Assembly: GCA_964017045.1 (NCBI GenBank)
Contig: OZ024807.1
Coordinates: forward strand, 21,932,053 to 21,996,052
Length of the DNA: 64,000 bases
Direction of reading: 5' to 3'
From: Omphiscola glabra
Lineage: Eukaryota > Mollusca > Gastropoda > Lymnaeidae
Under the pieces are notes generated by a model. The model ran no database searches and was not told where the DNA came from. It was given only the letters and a program-made list of their open reading frames with translations. This document shows positions 10,995 through 22,076 of this stretch, piece by piece (the stretch's first letter is position 1; each line of letters opens with the position of its first letter). The position numbers and the translations under genes were made by a program.

Positions 10995-13900
10995 ATGTAT
11001 ATATTCATATATTCATAATGTAGGTAAGATTTTCACGAAACCTATTATAATGTTAATTTTACATACTTTATGAACAAAATCAACAATCAGTTCATTTCTT
11101 AAAAAAAAAAAAAAAATTAAATTTAAAATGTGAAAAAAACCTAACAGATTTTAACATTTACCTTTTTCTGTTTCGGCGATTAGAAATGTGACTATCATCG
11201 ACCCATCACCTTTATGGAGCACAGACAGAACATACACACCCAAGTCAGAGTGTGTTATATTTCTTATGATAACACGAATGTGATACTTCATTGACTCAAC
11301 AATGGTGCCGAAAATCTGATAGCTGAGTTTGTCTGTAGAGTTCTCCGACAAAAGAGTCCCGTTCAGTCGCAAGGTGACACGTTCAAAGCTGTACACTTGT
11401 ATACACAGATGTATGATGGCGTCTTCGTGCAGCGATGTCTTGTAATCAAGGGAGATGATTTCTTCGTCACACAGCTTGATTTTACCTATGGGTAAAAACT
11501 AAAAATGATTTTATGATGTGCAATTTTCAACATTTTATTTGAATTTATATTTCAAATAGCCACAGCTAAAAAAAAGGGGGGGGGGGAATGACTTTAAAAC
11601 TAATAAATGTAGGCCTATATGTCAGTAAATTACAATTTTCATGGCAAATGAAAGTAACTGTTTTAGGTATTTACTATAAGTTATTGTTCATCAAACATAT
11701 TCTTTTAAGCCACACAAAGGACTCCCGTACCATTCATTTTGGTGAAAAATTACTCCATATTGAACTTTGTGCATTTTTATTGAATATTGCCCACATATTT
11801 TTTTTTGCAACGCCCGCTTTTACAAATTTCTTAAATTCCGCTGTTTTTCTTCAAAATTAAAATAATTTTACAGTTTTGACTTTATGCTAAGGCGGCAGTC
11901 AGCGTGTCAGCACACTTTTCAGCCCTAGTAATAACCAAATCTAAATCATCACTTTTTAACTTATCTCCAAATAAAGATATGTTTACAATTTAAAGTCTGA
12001 TAAAGATACAGTTGTTCGAAGATTGCCATTTCTACAGATAAGCTCCTGCAGTACACGTACAAGTGCCTCTACGTTTGCACTGAAACGTTTCAATTTTGTA
12101 GACTAATTTAGACGCACTGGTAATCTTTGTAAAAGCATTGATACGGATAGACATTATTGACAACGCCACGGCGTGGTGAGAGCGCTGTGGTTGACATGAA
12201 ATAAGTCGTATCTCGAAATTTGATCGAAATAAATTTCGTCGACGGAAAATTGATCGAAGGAAATTTGATCGAACGGAAATTGGGTCGAATCTTTTTTCCG
12301 ATCAATTTTCTGTCGACGAAACTGATTTCAATCAATTTTCAGGGAACCAAAATAAGTATCCTATGTCAAAGGACAAGTAATAGAAAATAAATAACGATAA
12401 AAAGATCAGGAAAACGAAATGGAGAGATGGCTTATCTGTAACGAGGGGTTTTAAAATAAAGGATAAACTAATAAGTACATTTATATAAAATGTGTGCACA
12501 TTAAGTTAAGCTTTCCAGATTTTCAGGATGCCAATTACGGACACAAAGGCTAACAGAAAACAGCGGACCCGGGGGGGGGGGGGGTGAGAGGAGGGTGGAG
12601 GGTTAAAAGAAACAAACAAATGGTGAATGGTGTTGTGCATGCTTTGTTACAAACTATTGTGAATATTTTGCAGACCCACGAATAGCTTTTAACAAATTTC
12701 TATTCTAAAGCAGCTTATCATAAATTCAGGACGCGATAGATCAATGTTACGCTGAACAATCAAAATATCGCTCAGAGTGATTGCTTTCAGCTGCGATATT
12801 TCAGGCATTCAAGCATTGTTTACCTATGAGAAAGCTGGCTCCACATGTACTTGTTGTACCACGAAGGCTGAATGAAAACTCAAGCAGTGGTAGTTGCAAT
12901 TTAACAGAAAGTGTAGCATGTGCTTTGAAATGTTTACATATTTGCACACATTTATTTATTCACATAAATGTTTTGCGACACCATTCTTTCAACCCTGAGT
13001 TTCACATAAGCTAACTTATCAACAATTTTCCCTGGGAAGATTTCATTTGCATTCGCAGATAGTCTAATGCAGATTTATTCAGGTGCTGCAGAAATGTTCT
13101 GCACAATTGCGCTGAAACTATTCACTGCGCCGACCTTTGCGTAGAAAAAAGATGACACAAATTAAATTAAAATAAGGCGAGTAAGTCGTCATCGCTGTCA
13201 AAAGTACGGACAAGCCGGACGACTAGTGGAAATTACGGACAAATATGGACGCAAAATTTAGTACGGACAAGGGGGTCGAAAATACTTCTGTCCGTACTAA
13301 ATACCTAACCCTAATCTGTTAACCCTAAATTAGCTGCGGTGTCATACTTTATTGACAAATGCAAATATGTAACTAGTTAAAAACCAATAACACCATTACA
13401 ACACCTGCTTAATGAAAAATAGTGTTTTGGAATAGGTATTTTTAAAAATACTCAAACAATGGAATGCAGGTCTGAGAACTATAACTTTTATTCTTTCGGT
13501 AGAAGCCGTGGAACAGACAGTCAAATCTCTTACACTTCAGCCGACTCGAAGTCGCCGTTTTTGTTTTTACACACAATATCACTGTACACACTCAGTAACA
13601 CAGATGACTACTCGGACACAGCGAAACAAGTACAAAGCCCCATGTTCAAATTCCACCGGTTTAGGTAGTCGCAATGATGTCCACGTCATGAGCTGTTTAC
13701 CGGTCCCCCATGGGACATCCATACCCAGCTCAGTGAATCTGAACACCAGTCCCCCATGGGACAGCCATACCCAGCTCAGTGAATCTGAACACCCCTGGCG
13801 TAAAACATTGTGCCACAGGCGCATGTTTTCTTTGCCCCGTAGGTGGCACCCTGCCACATAGATGGAACACAGACACATATAAAAAATGTTACATTAATCA

Positions 13901-16900
13901 TGTTACAAGAAGTGGCACATTACCACATATATAATATATAAAAGACGAATATTCACACTATATAATACATTATTACCGTTTCCCTCTTGTAAAGTGAATT
14001 GGTAGTTTCTTGCCATGGACGGCACACTTATGTTGTAAGTTCCAAAGTCACTCATGACAAGATCGTTGATATGTATGTGAAGGTAGCAAACAAAATTTGT
14101 TAAAGACCAATGCTGCTGTATCACAAGCTTGCCGTCTCGATCATGTGACTCTATGGGGTAGTTGTTTTGATTGATAATTACGTAGCTGTCCATTACACCA
14201 AACACTCTCATACAGAATAGAAAGTTAGTGTGAATGGTCTTAATGGTAATTAATTCATTCGTCCCATCTTTGCATGGAATAGGACTAGGTACTGAAACAT
14301 AACAATATGAGTTGCACTGGATACATCTTTTCAGCAAAAATCATATTTTTTTTTCATATTGTCTTTTTTTAAACAAAAATTTTGGTTGAGCGTATCTTTA
14401 AATTTTCCAAGTGAACATTATTTTCGGCGTTAGGAAAGATTAATATACGTCAATTACTATTTTAATTTAAATTACTATTTTATTATGTTTAAATAAAATT
14501 TGTGCTGTAAAAATATATTTTAAACAATTAATATTATTATCATTATTTTAACATTTTAGAGATTTACAATTTGACATTTAGGCTAAAACGGAATTTTAAA
14601 ATTATTTGTAAAACGTATTGAACGTAATTGAATTATCAAAATGACTTGACTTACAATCATCCTCGACCAAGTAAAACGTATGTTTCCAAGTACTTTCACT
14701 GAACTGTATAATTAGTTCATATTTTGTAAAGTTATCATGGATAATATCATTGAATTGCATATTAATATTACATTTAAGAATCAGAACTTGTTTCCGTTTG
14801 GTTCTTTCCATGGTGTATGAGACGTTTATTTTACTATGCGTATTCCCATTTAACAAGCTAAAACTAATGTTGTTGAGAAATAAGTAATGCATAACTTCTT
14901 TGGTCAAGATGCAGAATTGAAGAGAGCTGTTCTCTCTCGGTCTGGCGAAGAAATACATCTTTGGAATGTGGCCATCGCAGTGTGCAGGGTACACAGCTTA
15001 AATGATAAATGATGTTAATTTTGTTTTTATTATTATCATTTACAATGCAAGTATACATTACAGGACACACTGCAATAGCAAGTGCCATATCGCTCTTAAC
15101 ATTTCTGTAACCCCTTTACAAACGTATGTTATCGATTGGAAGCATTTGTAAGTAAAATAAATATTCGTTTTTTTATATAATGTATTTTGTTGTAGTCATA
15201 TTTGAGTTATGTAGTTGCATTTTTGGAAGAATAATGACATTTATTTAGCCTGTATAGTATTATGTTGCTGGTGGTACTGGGTCAAGCTAATATCCTCTAA
15301 ATTAACGTATATTCTATTGTACGATAATAAGGATATTAACAACCAATGAAGAAATCCTATTCTACTTGCCTGCATTGAGTTGAAGTGTAAAAGTTATTTT
15401 AATCTCAAAATCTCTTGATGGCTTTATAGTAAGATTGGTCGTTCTGATGTCTTTCATAGTTATGTTCCGTATGAAAACTTGTATGTGGTACTCTTCTGGC
15501 CGATTCCTGTTAATCACGTCAGCACTAACCCCATATTTGGTGGTCCGATTAGCGTCGTATATGGGACAAGGAAGAGAATCAATGCTGGCATACTCTCCCA
15601 GACCAATGTTTGACTGAACACACACGTGGATAACAGCTGTGCTTCTCAATTGTACTGGAACGATGTGGTGGGCGATTTCGTGTTCACATAAAAGTACACT
15701 AGAGAAATGAGCTGAAATAAAATAGTCAACCAATAACATTATCCTAGACAACAAAACTGAAACAAAGCAGTCAACCATCAAAATTAACGTAGACAACAAA
15801 GCTGAAACAAAGCAGTCAACCAATAAAATTATCCTAGACAACAAAGCTGAAACAAAGCAGTCAACTAATAAAATTACCCTGACAACAAATCTGAAACAAA
15901 GCAGACAACAAGGGAATAAAGAGCAATACTGTTTGGACTAACATACTGTATTAAAAATAACCCACCAGTAATGGAGGTTGCAATGCGTGAACGTTTCAAT
16001 CTACAAAAGTTACTTGATAAAACATGGATTCAAGTAACGCATTTTAAAAGAATCACAATAAGTGCTAACTTCTGGGAGTTTTTTTTTTTGTTTGCTCGTC
16101 ATTTGAACACACAATTACAGCCATTACATACACTATATACTTAGATAATTATTATTTGTGATAATATCATTTTAAATTCCAAACGCTACATTTATAATTG
16201 GGTGGATGAGAGGTCTAAACTGAGCAAAATCTCAAGTTGATGGTCTGGAGTTCAATCCCCGCCAAAGCCCAGTCAAGCAAACACACCACCAGTACCCCGG
16301 GTGGATGGGACTCGTTAACCTTGGACGGCAACTCATTTAAGAGAAGGAAACTCTGAATTCAAACCCGGCGATGGAGTCCCGATAGGCGGATAACATTGAT
16401 ACAATGAAACATTCCGGCAACTCCCGGGTGGATGGGACTCGTTAACCTTGGACGGCAACTCATCTAAGAGAAGGCAACTCTGAATTCAAACCCAGGAGAT
16501 GGGGAGATGGAGTTCACATGCGCCTAACTGGCAGCAGTGATGCCTCTCGAACATCGAACCTTGTAACGCGCTTCGAGCCTTTGGGAATGAAGCGTGATTT
16601 CTCAAATTTCTCAAATAAACTTCATTATTATTATTATTATTAATCTCAAGTTCAAGGTCTCGTGTTCAATCCCCATCAAAGCCCAGTCAGAAAAAAGCAT
16701 ATCCAGCATCCCATGTGGATGTACTCGTCAGTCTATGGAACTCCATCTATGGGTTTGAAATCAGAGCAGTTCTTTCTCTTAGATGAATTGCCATCCGAGG
16801 TTAAAAAATACTGGGGTGCTGGTGATGCTATTGGTGGGGAACCCCAGAACTTGAGATTAGAAAATTGTGACGGTCGGATGCCAGCAACCAAAATTAATGT

Positions 16901-19608
16901 ATATATATATAAATACAAATATTTGACCACATATCTACTGTAATTCGAATCTCTCCCAAAACTAAAGTCAATGAACAGTACACATTTATGATCGATCTCT
17001 TTCATCACACCCTATCAATTTACCACTATCAATACAAACACGCTATGTGTAGATCAATATGGCTTAAAACGTCTTATAACAAAGATGTCAAAAAATGTTA
17101 TTTAAAAAAAACAACAACTCACTCACAAGTTAAAAAAAAAAGGTTTAAAAATTGAGTTCACTAATCTAAAGTTTAAATCTTCATGTACGATGTATTGTAG
17201 GAGAAGATAATTAAATATCTTAATTTCAATGAGCCAGTTTACCTGTAAATGAGCCAGCTTACCTGTAAATGAGCCAGCTTACCTGTAAATGAGCCAGCTT
17301 ACCTGTAAATGAACCAGCTTACCTGTAAATATAAAGTTAACTGTGAGAAAGACAACGCCGCCTGATCGTGACGACAGCCGCACTACGTACTTGGTGACAG
17401 AATGGAAGGTGAAGTTGACTACCTCAATGCTGAATCTTCTTTCGTCTCTCTCTGACGGAACGGCGAGCATTCTGTACTGATGGGTCGACGTGTTGCTGTA
17501 CACTGCCCGCTGATTGATCTCAAAGGGTTCACAAAGGTCTATAGATTTCACACAAACGTTGAAGATGGCTGCATCGCCCGGTTCAATGTATTTGATTAAT
17601 TCTGACTTGCCGTCACAGAACGCTATACCAGCTGAAAACATGATTTCAAACGCATCTAAATATCAACACAGATATCATAGGTGTCTTTTGTATGTGTAGC
17701 TGTTTTTTTATATTAATTATGGGATAGCTTTTTAAGAGCAACATTTTTTTTCGAAATATTTTAATTGGAGTACTCCTTCGTAAAAATGTATAGAAACACC
17801 TATTTTGTAATTTTGTACTGTCTTGGATTGTATCATCTCTTGAACAATTTTCACTGGTTTAAAAAAACAGGTATTTATCGAGCGTTTTTAAAATTATTGA
17901 TTCATATTTATGCATAAAAACAAGTTTATCAATATTTTGTTTTTAATAAATTAACAATTAACGTTACATTGTATTTTGTTTACATATTATTGGCTGGACG
18001 ATAATTGCAACTTTATTTTTGTCTTTAAAAGTTATTCATGGAAAAAAGTGTGTTCGTAAATTTTTATGTTACCCATTTTTATTTTATTTTTTTAAATTTT
18101 TGGAACAGATACGCCTTAAAAAGAGTCAAACTCACCCCTATGTCTCAGCTCCACTGTAACTTTAATATGTGGTCCTATACCTATAGTGTATTTCCCAAAG
18201 TCTTTAATCTCCAAATCGCGTTCAGTTGAAAACTCAATGTACTGTAATCCCTTTTCCTTCGCTACCCTGAATGTTAACGGATGTCCCCTTTTCAAGCTGA
18301 ACATAATCCTCACCGAAGGCACAATTGTTACTGTGGTGTCCAAAGCACAGATGGAAAATCTGACCTTCTCGTGAACAGCACCAGACACCTCTACGTAGTT
18401 GGGCTGATCTCTGCAAAGTTCTAGCTTGTCTGTGAAATTAGCATTTTGGAAAATAAAAATAGTTTAGAAGGATTTCATTGGACGGATGATATAATCCCAA
18501 GGAAGTATAAAGATAGTATTGAATTATGTCTTCAACAATTTTACGGATAAGCAAAGCATTTTCATGCGCTTACAGTTTTCTTTAAAAAAATATTTAATTT
18601 TAAATGCACATATGATTTTGCAAAGACAGTTTTAACAAAAAAATCATTTTCAGAAATGTATCACCAATTCACAATGATATTGTACCGGTACAATTTTTTA
18701 AAGCTATGTAGACAAATGGAAATTAAAGGGCCTTTGGCAAAAAAAAAGGTTGATGAATTAATTTATTTTAGTTTGATGATACTTAAAGCTTTTAATACAC
18801 TCATTTTAGTGTGGTCAAATTAATATTTAAAACATTACCTACAAGGATTATTTAAAGCTTTACAGAGTGGTCAACGCTTACATAATTTCAGTGGGTGTTA
18901 ATATGTTTATACACATTTCAAGCACACGTCTTACATTAATATTGATCCATAAAATCATACTCTCTGTTTAAACGAATATGCCTGGAATAGCTTTACTCTC
19001 TGTAATGTACATATCACTACATTAAAATTATAAATGTATTTACTCAGTAAATATCCCTACATTCAAAATTATAAATTTAGGTAACCAGCACATATCACTA
19101 CATTGAAAATTATAAAACATATTTACCCGGTATTTATCGCTGCACAAACAAATATAAATGCCCTTATGCAGTGCATAACTCTACATTAAAAAAAAGTTAA
19201 TTGTAGTTACCCTGTATGTATCTCTATATTAAACAAAATTTATAAATGCTCTTACCCGAACAGTTCTCGACAACAACGTTCAACTCTTTGGTCTGTACAA
19301 ATCCATGAAAGTAAGTTACGTTACACTGGTATATTCCCATTCCTGAACACATTTCTCTAGGCACTGTAGCAGACAAAGTTAATACGGGCTTCACCTTGTT
19401 GTTGTCCATTGCGAAGGTGATGCTGCCAGAGCGAAGTCCTATAGCTACATGCTGCGGGTAACTTGTCGCCGTGCAGAATAGTGCCATATGTTCATTTGTT
19501 GTGTTAGAAATAAAGGACACATTACCTCTGCCTGGAATTAAAGTAATGAATTGTGTTTGATAATTACTCATGATATAAATTGAGATAGGAGGATATATAT
19601 ATATATAT

Positions 19609-19675
<67 letters not shown>

Positions 19676-20472
19676 TAAAGAAATATACGAATAAATAAAT
19701 AATATATTTATATTCAAACACTACAGAGACTTGCCGTCAGAAAATATCCCGATTTTAAAATGCAGTGCTTGTCTGTCAGTGATGGGTAAGGTTATGTCAA
19801 CCATGCCATAATCATACACTGTGATATTTCTGACAGTCAGGTTGAGTGTGTTGTGGGTAGGAAAAGATGAGTTCCGAATAATGAAAAATTTGATCTTGTC
19901 ATCATTTCCATCGTGTCGAATCCATCTTGAGTTATACGCCAAATCAAACTGTTTGAACTGCGAGACGTTTCCGACAAAACAGATTGACACTCTAGAATCT
20001 GTGCCGAGCTTTGCCTCGAGAAATACAATGGTTTGTTGGTTGTTGCATAGCGATGGATTGCCTGGACATTGGAAATATATGCTGATAATATAAAACATTG
20101 CAATAAAATGCTAAACTTTATTTTGTTAAGCTTTTAACCAGAACACATTGCAAAGAAGACGTTATTTCAATGAATACATGCCTTGTACTTTTAAATAGAA
20201 CCATCTACTTTATAACACTTGTGAACATAAATAATAGCATTATTCATATAAACATATTAGCATACACAATTTTGTTTTCAACAATATTCCTTTTTTCTAT
20301 ATAAAAGTACGAAATCCTGAGAATTAATTCATTTTATATTTTTAAACGATGCTTTCTGATGCTTATTTAATTATATTTTTTTGGAGATTGGACTTACCAA
20401 AGCAGTGCTTCCGTGGTGTCAGTGATAGCATATACATCCACATAGTTACCAAAGTTGAAAAGTACTTCGTAA
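9689..20472 (-). CDS. Ig-like receptor gene A (whole-gene span)
   Basis: A multi-exon type I membrane receptor read from about 20.4 kb down to 9,689. Exons: 20,398-20,472 (uncertain first), 19,735-20,061, 19,256-19,531, 18,136-18,429, 17,323-17,631, 15,370-15,711, 14,655-14,996, 13,977-14,291, 11,162-11,485 (eight Ig-like domains), 10,786-10,902 (transmembrane), 9,689-10,116 (tail). Every internal exon is phase 1-1, so domains can be duplicated or skipped without a frameshift. The assembled product is roughly 1,000 residues. Many NxS/T sites suggest an extracellular glycoprotein. Two introns use a GC donor. Two splice junctions are embedded in tandem arrays. Function is not established; tail motifs suggest tyrosine-kinase/SH2 signalling, possibly in immunity. 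Confidence 0.75.
10786..10902 (-). CDS. Gene A transmembrane exon
   Basis: 117 bp, phase 1-1. Acceptor tatttaacag, donor gtaagc. Encodes a short juxtamembrane stretch (YDSKDLIYSKQ), then about 24 hydrophobic residues (MIFITIVMSVTIMVLLVL and on), then SNR as stop-transfer. An internal ttacag 28 bp further in would break the frame and was rejected as the acceptor. Confidence 0.8.
11162..11485 (-). CDS. Gene A Ig-like domain exon 8 (membrane-proximal)
   Basis: 324 bp, phase 1-1, donor gtaaat. Starts GKIKLCDEE, with a second Cys in IIHLC and the F-strand motif IRNITHSDLGVYVLS, which has no F-strand Cys. It has exactly the length of the gene B exon 25,271-25,594, to which it is clearly related. 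Confidence 0.8.
12195..12345. mobile_element. Foldback MITE fragment
   Basis: Iterated words such as ggaaatttgatcgaacgg and their reverse complement (ccgatcaattttctgtcgac). It is a short degenerate relative of the 26,915-27,210 element. It lies in the intron between Ig exons 7 and 8 of gene A; its relative lies in the equivalent gene B intron. Confidence 0.7.
13703..13794. repeat. 46-bp direct duplication
   Basis: Two nearly identical copies of a unit beginning gtcccccatgggaca, in a GC-richer block (about 13,650-13,870) of unknown nature in a gene A intron. A 99-codon minus-strand frame covers the block, but no family is recognised. It may be part of a transposon. Confidence 0.75.
13977..14291 (-). 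CDS. Gene A Ig-like domain exon 7
   Basis: 315 bp, phase 1-1, acceptor ttatgtttcag, donor gtaata. N-terminal Cys in PIPCKDG, B-strand Cys in FLFCMRV, a third Cys in FVCYLHI, and F-strand MSDFGTYNISVPS. It has the same length as gene B exon 27,224-27,538 and shares VMDSYV/LMDSYV and the FGxYNIS motif. Confidence 0.85.
14655..14996 (-). CDS. Gene A Ig-like domain exon 6
   Basis: 342 bp, phase 1-1, donor gtaagt. PAHCDGH gives the N-terminal Cys and LQFCIL the B-strand Cys. The distal part has DNFTKYELI in place of DxGxY, then WKHTFYLVE. It has identical length to gene B exon 28,712-29,053, which reads DNFTRYALT and WQHRFYLLE at the same places. Confidence 0.85.
15370..15711 (-). CDS. Gene A Ig-like domain exon 5
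   Basis: 342 bp, phase 1-1. Begins AHFSSVLLCEH, B-strand Cys in VIHVCVQ, then YGVSADVIN, YHIQVFIRNIT and a C-terminal LQLNAG. It uses a GC donor (AG|GCAAGT). Its acceptor is the innermost of five tandem copies (see 15,712-15,910). It matches gene B exon 29,861-30,202 in length and in TTAVIHVCV/STAVIHVCV. Confidence 0.85.
15712..15910 (-). repeat. 45-bp tandem array of 3' splice acceptors
   Basis: Acceptor words (minus strand tgtttcag|c) stand at about 15,712 (used), 15,757, 15,802, 15,847 and 15,891. Each unit contains a polypyrimidine-like stretch and AG. The unit is a multiple of three and open in the exon frame, so an upstream copy could add 15 hydrophobic residues (LLSRIILLVDCFVSA) per unit. 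No stop is visible across the first three units. Confidence 0.9.
15965..16048. repeat. Interspersed repeat fragment
   Basis: Contains gcaatgcgtgaacgttt and a following 'ctacaaaagttacttgat' block. These are closely matched at 57,905-57,990 (gcaatgcgtgaacttcc and on). Family not recognised. Confidence 0.55.
16196..16900 (+). mobile_element. tRNA-derived SINE cluster, nested copies
   Basis: Two copies of a tRNA-like head (A-box-like gagaggtctaaact, B-box-like gttcaatccccgc, then aaagcccagtc) at about 16,196 and 16,643. The first has an internal duplication: the gggactcgttaaccttggac block occurs at 16,310 and 16,435. An (ATT)n run at 16,623 separates the copies. The same family lies inverted at 47,030-47,255. 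The heads resemble degenerate tRNA-Ser/Leu, but they are not tRNA genes. Confidence 0.7.
17229..17322 (-). repeat. 20-bp tandem array of splice donors
   Basis: Five copies of a unit reading (minus strand) gtaagctggctcatttacag. Each unit starts with a perfect donor and ends with acceptor-like tttacag, so a unit looks like a 20-bp GT-AG mini-intron, far too short to splice alone. The innermost GT at 17,322 continues the Ig exon; the other copies lie downstream in the intron. Confidence 0.9.
17323..17631 (-). CDS. Gene A Ig-like domain exon 4 (absent from gene B)
   Basis: 309 bp, phase 1-1, acceptor tgttttcag. AGIAFCDG carries the N-terminal Cys and IFNVCVK the B-strand Cys. A further Cys lies in DLCEPF. 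The F-strand region reads FHSVTKYVVRLS. The exon ends VNFIFTG, where the last codons belong to the first unit of the donor array. No counterpart exists between the matching exons of gene B. Confidence 0.8.
18136..18429 (-). CDS. Gene A Ig-like domain exon 3
   Basis: 294 bp, phase 1-1, acceptor aatttcacag, donor gtgagt. DKLELCRDQ has the N-terminal Cys and RFSICAL the B-strand Cys. The F-strand segment is IKDFGKYTIGIG without Cys. Counterpart: 30,878-31,159. Confidence 0.8.
19256..19531 (-). CDS. Gene A Ig domain exon 2 (classical Cys pair)
   Basis: 276 bp, phase 1-1. It is the only gene A domain with the usual B-strand (LFCTATSYP) and F-strand (GIYQCNVTY) cysteines, plus an extra pair (REMCSG, VENCSG). 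Clean acceptor and gtaaga donor. The gene B counterpart at 31,679-31,933 has lost the F-strand Cys segment. Confidence 0.85.
19590..19675. repeat. (TA)n microsatellite
   Basis: Nearly pure TA dinucleotide run with a short interruption (acacacaca), in the intron after gene A Ig exon 1. Similar but shorter runs lie at 10,967-10,995, 59,676-59,708 and 60,314-60,346. Confidence 0.95.
19735..20061 (-). CDS. Gene A Ig-like domain exon 1
   Basis: 327 bp, phase 1-1, acceptor ttccaatgtccag. SLCNNQ gives the N-terminal Cys and RVSICFV the B-strand Cys. The F-strand motif VRNITVYDYGMVDITLP is nearly shared with gene B (IRNITVYDFGIGNVTLH). The donor is GC rather than GT (GACG|GCAAGT). Confidence 0.85.
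20398..20472 (-). CDS. Possible first exon of gene A (uncertain)
   Basis: 75 bp bounded by a good acceptor (attgttcag) and a strong donor (TTTG|gtaagt). In phase 1 it would give MWMYMLSLTPRKHCF, a weak signal sequence joined to the first Ig exon. In phase 2 it is also open and gives a more protein-like stretch (FGNYVDVYAITDTTEAL). It is therefore either the gene A start or an internal exon of something else. Confidence 0.35.
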
Positions 20473-22076
20473 CTGAACAATATTTATTTCTGCTATGCAT
20501 CTCTCTTTACTCCTAATATTTTGTGTGTAAAATTCCTATTTTAAAAAGACAATTAAAACGAATTCAGTTGAACCATTATGATCAATAGTTCAATAATATG
20601 CGTAGGATAAAAAAAAACAAAACAACAAATATCCTTTAGTGTGATTGTATTTTTCCCCCGAAACTTATAACTTTACAGTTAAAGGAAACTCAAGTCTTAT
20701 TCAAAAAAATTAAACAATGATGTGTAGTGTTAAAGTCAAAGCAACTTACCATTAATATCACTCCCCCCCCCCCCCACATTTCCCCCCCAACTCAACTTCA
20801 AGGTCATAATTTTCAAGTGTTTTTCATTTGTTTTTATACATTTCAAGTACCTTCTTATCGTCTTAAGTCTACTATTCACCTCTAAAGTGTCAACATATCA
20901 ATTCATCATCCATCCAGTTAATGTAAGGCTGCAATAAATAACTACACATGCTATTTCTGTGAAAACCTTATGTTGATCGAATATTGTATTAACTTTAAAA
21001 GTGTGAATGTTTGGTTAAGATACTTTTGAAGATAAAATGATTAATTATATACACGAAGCAAACACTGTCAAACCAACCATTTCAATATAAAATGGGTAGA
21101 TAAATGGTGAGCGTTTGACTGCATTACAAACCTTCTGTAGAATATATTAATCATTACATCTAGAAGTCTTATAAAGTCTTTTTTTTAAAGTCCCGAGCAA
21201 TTCTGTTGTAGACAAGAGATTGGCAAACATTTTTAGCCATTACTATCGAAAGAGCAGGATACCACCAGAGAATAGTGTCACCAGACCGACTCAGAGGTCC
21301 ATGGATAGGACTATGTGCTTACCACACTGGGTACGCCGACTCTAGTGACGCCTCTTAGCATAATATAAAACAGGAGACTAGAAAAACATACAATAATAAA
21401 AACTCAACGTGAGCCTATGCTAGCTGTCACGTTACTGGTCAAATGTTAATGGGCAATTCTAAATTACACTGGCAGATGCAGTATTGCCAGAAAACAAAAT
21501 ATTTCGTACAAAAACACGAACTTAATATAATGTTATGTTTGTCTATTGAGATCTCATTGCGGTACTTTACCTCATATCAGAAACATTAGTTTCAGACTCA
21601 TTGTAAATATTTGTCTTTTAAAATAGGTTTTTAGATTATCGTACAATCATTTACATTTGTGAGCGGTGTTGTTCATTTACAAGAGGCAGGTCCGATTGAT
21701 TTACGGAAAAATACATTAGTTAATTTTGTACAAGACAATGTCTATTTCATTTGATGTTAAATAAAATGGGTACATTTGAAGGTACGAGTGTATAGATCTA
21801 TGTCATTTTTGCCTTATTTAATATATATATACATATAGATACATACATATATACGTAACGTTATATGCATATTAAAGATAATACATATGGCATGCCATTT
21901 CAATTTTTAAAATATTTTCGTACATAAAGTTGTCAATCCGGTTCAAATGTTTTCTACAACAAAGTGCTTAAAATTTTAAAGCTATAGATTTGTTTAAAGA
22001 ACATTCAACTACTCAGGCACAATAATAATTGAAAAGAAAATTTAATGAAAAAAAACTCAATAGAAATAACACATAA
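20473..22076. other. No gene recognised
   Basis: AT-rich spacer between gene A and the pogo-like element, with a poly-C run near 20,763. Confidence 0.5.

Noticed and set aside
13579..13878. 99-codon protein over the 46-bp duplication
   Set aside because: No recognisable domain, and the frame depends on the duplicated block; more likely a repeat.
15712..15844. Hydrophobic repeat peptide that looks like a signal or membrane segment before Ig exon 5
   Set aside because: It is translation of the intronic acceptor array; the phase-1 exon begins at 15,711.
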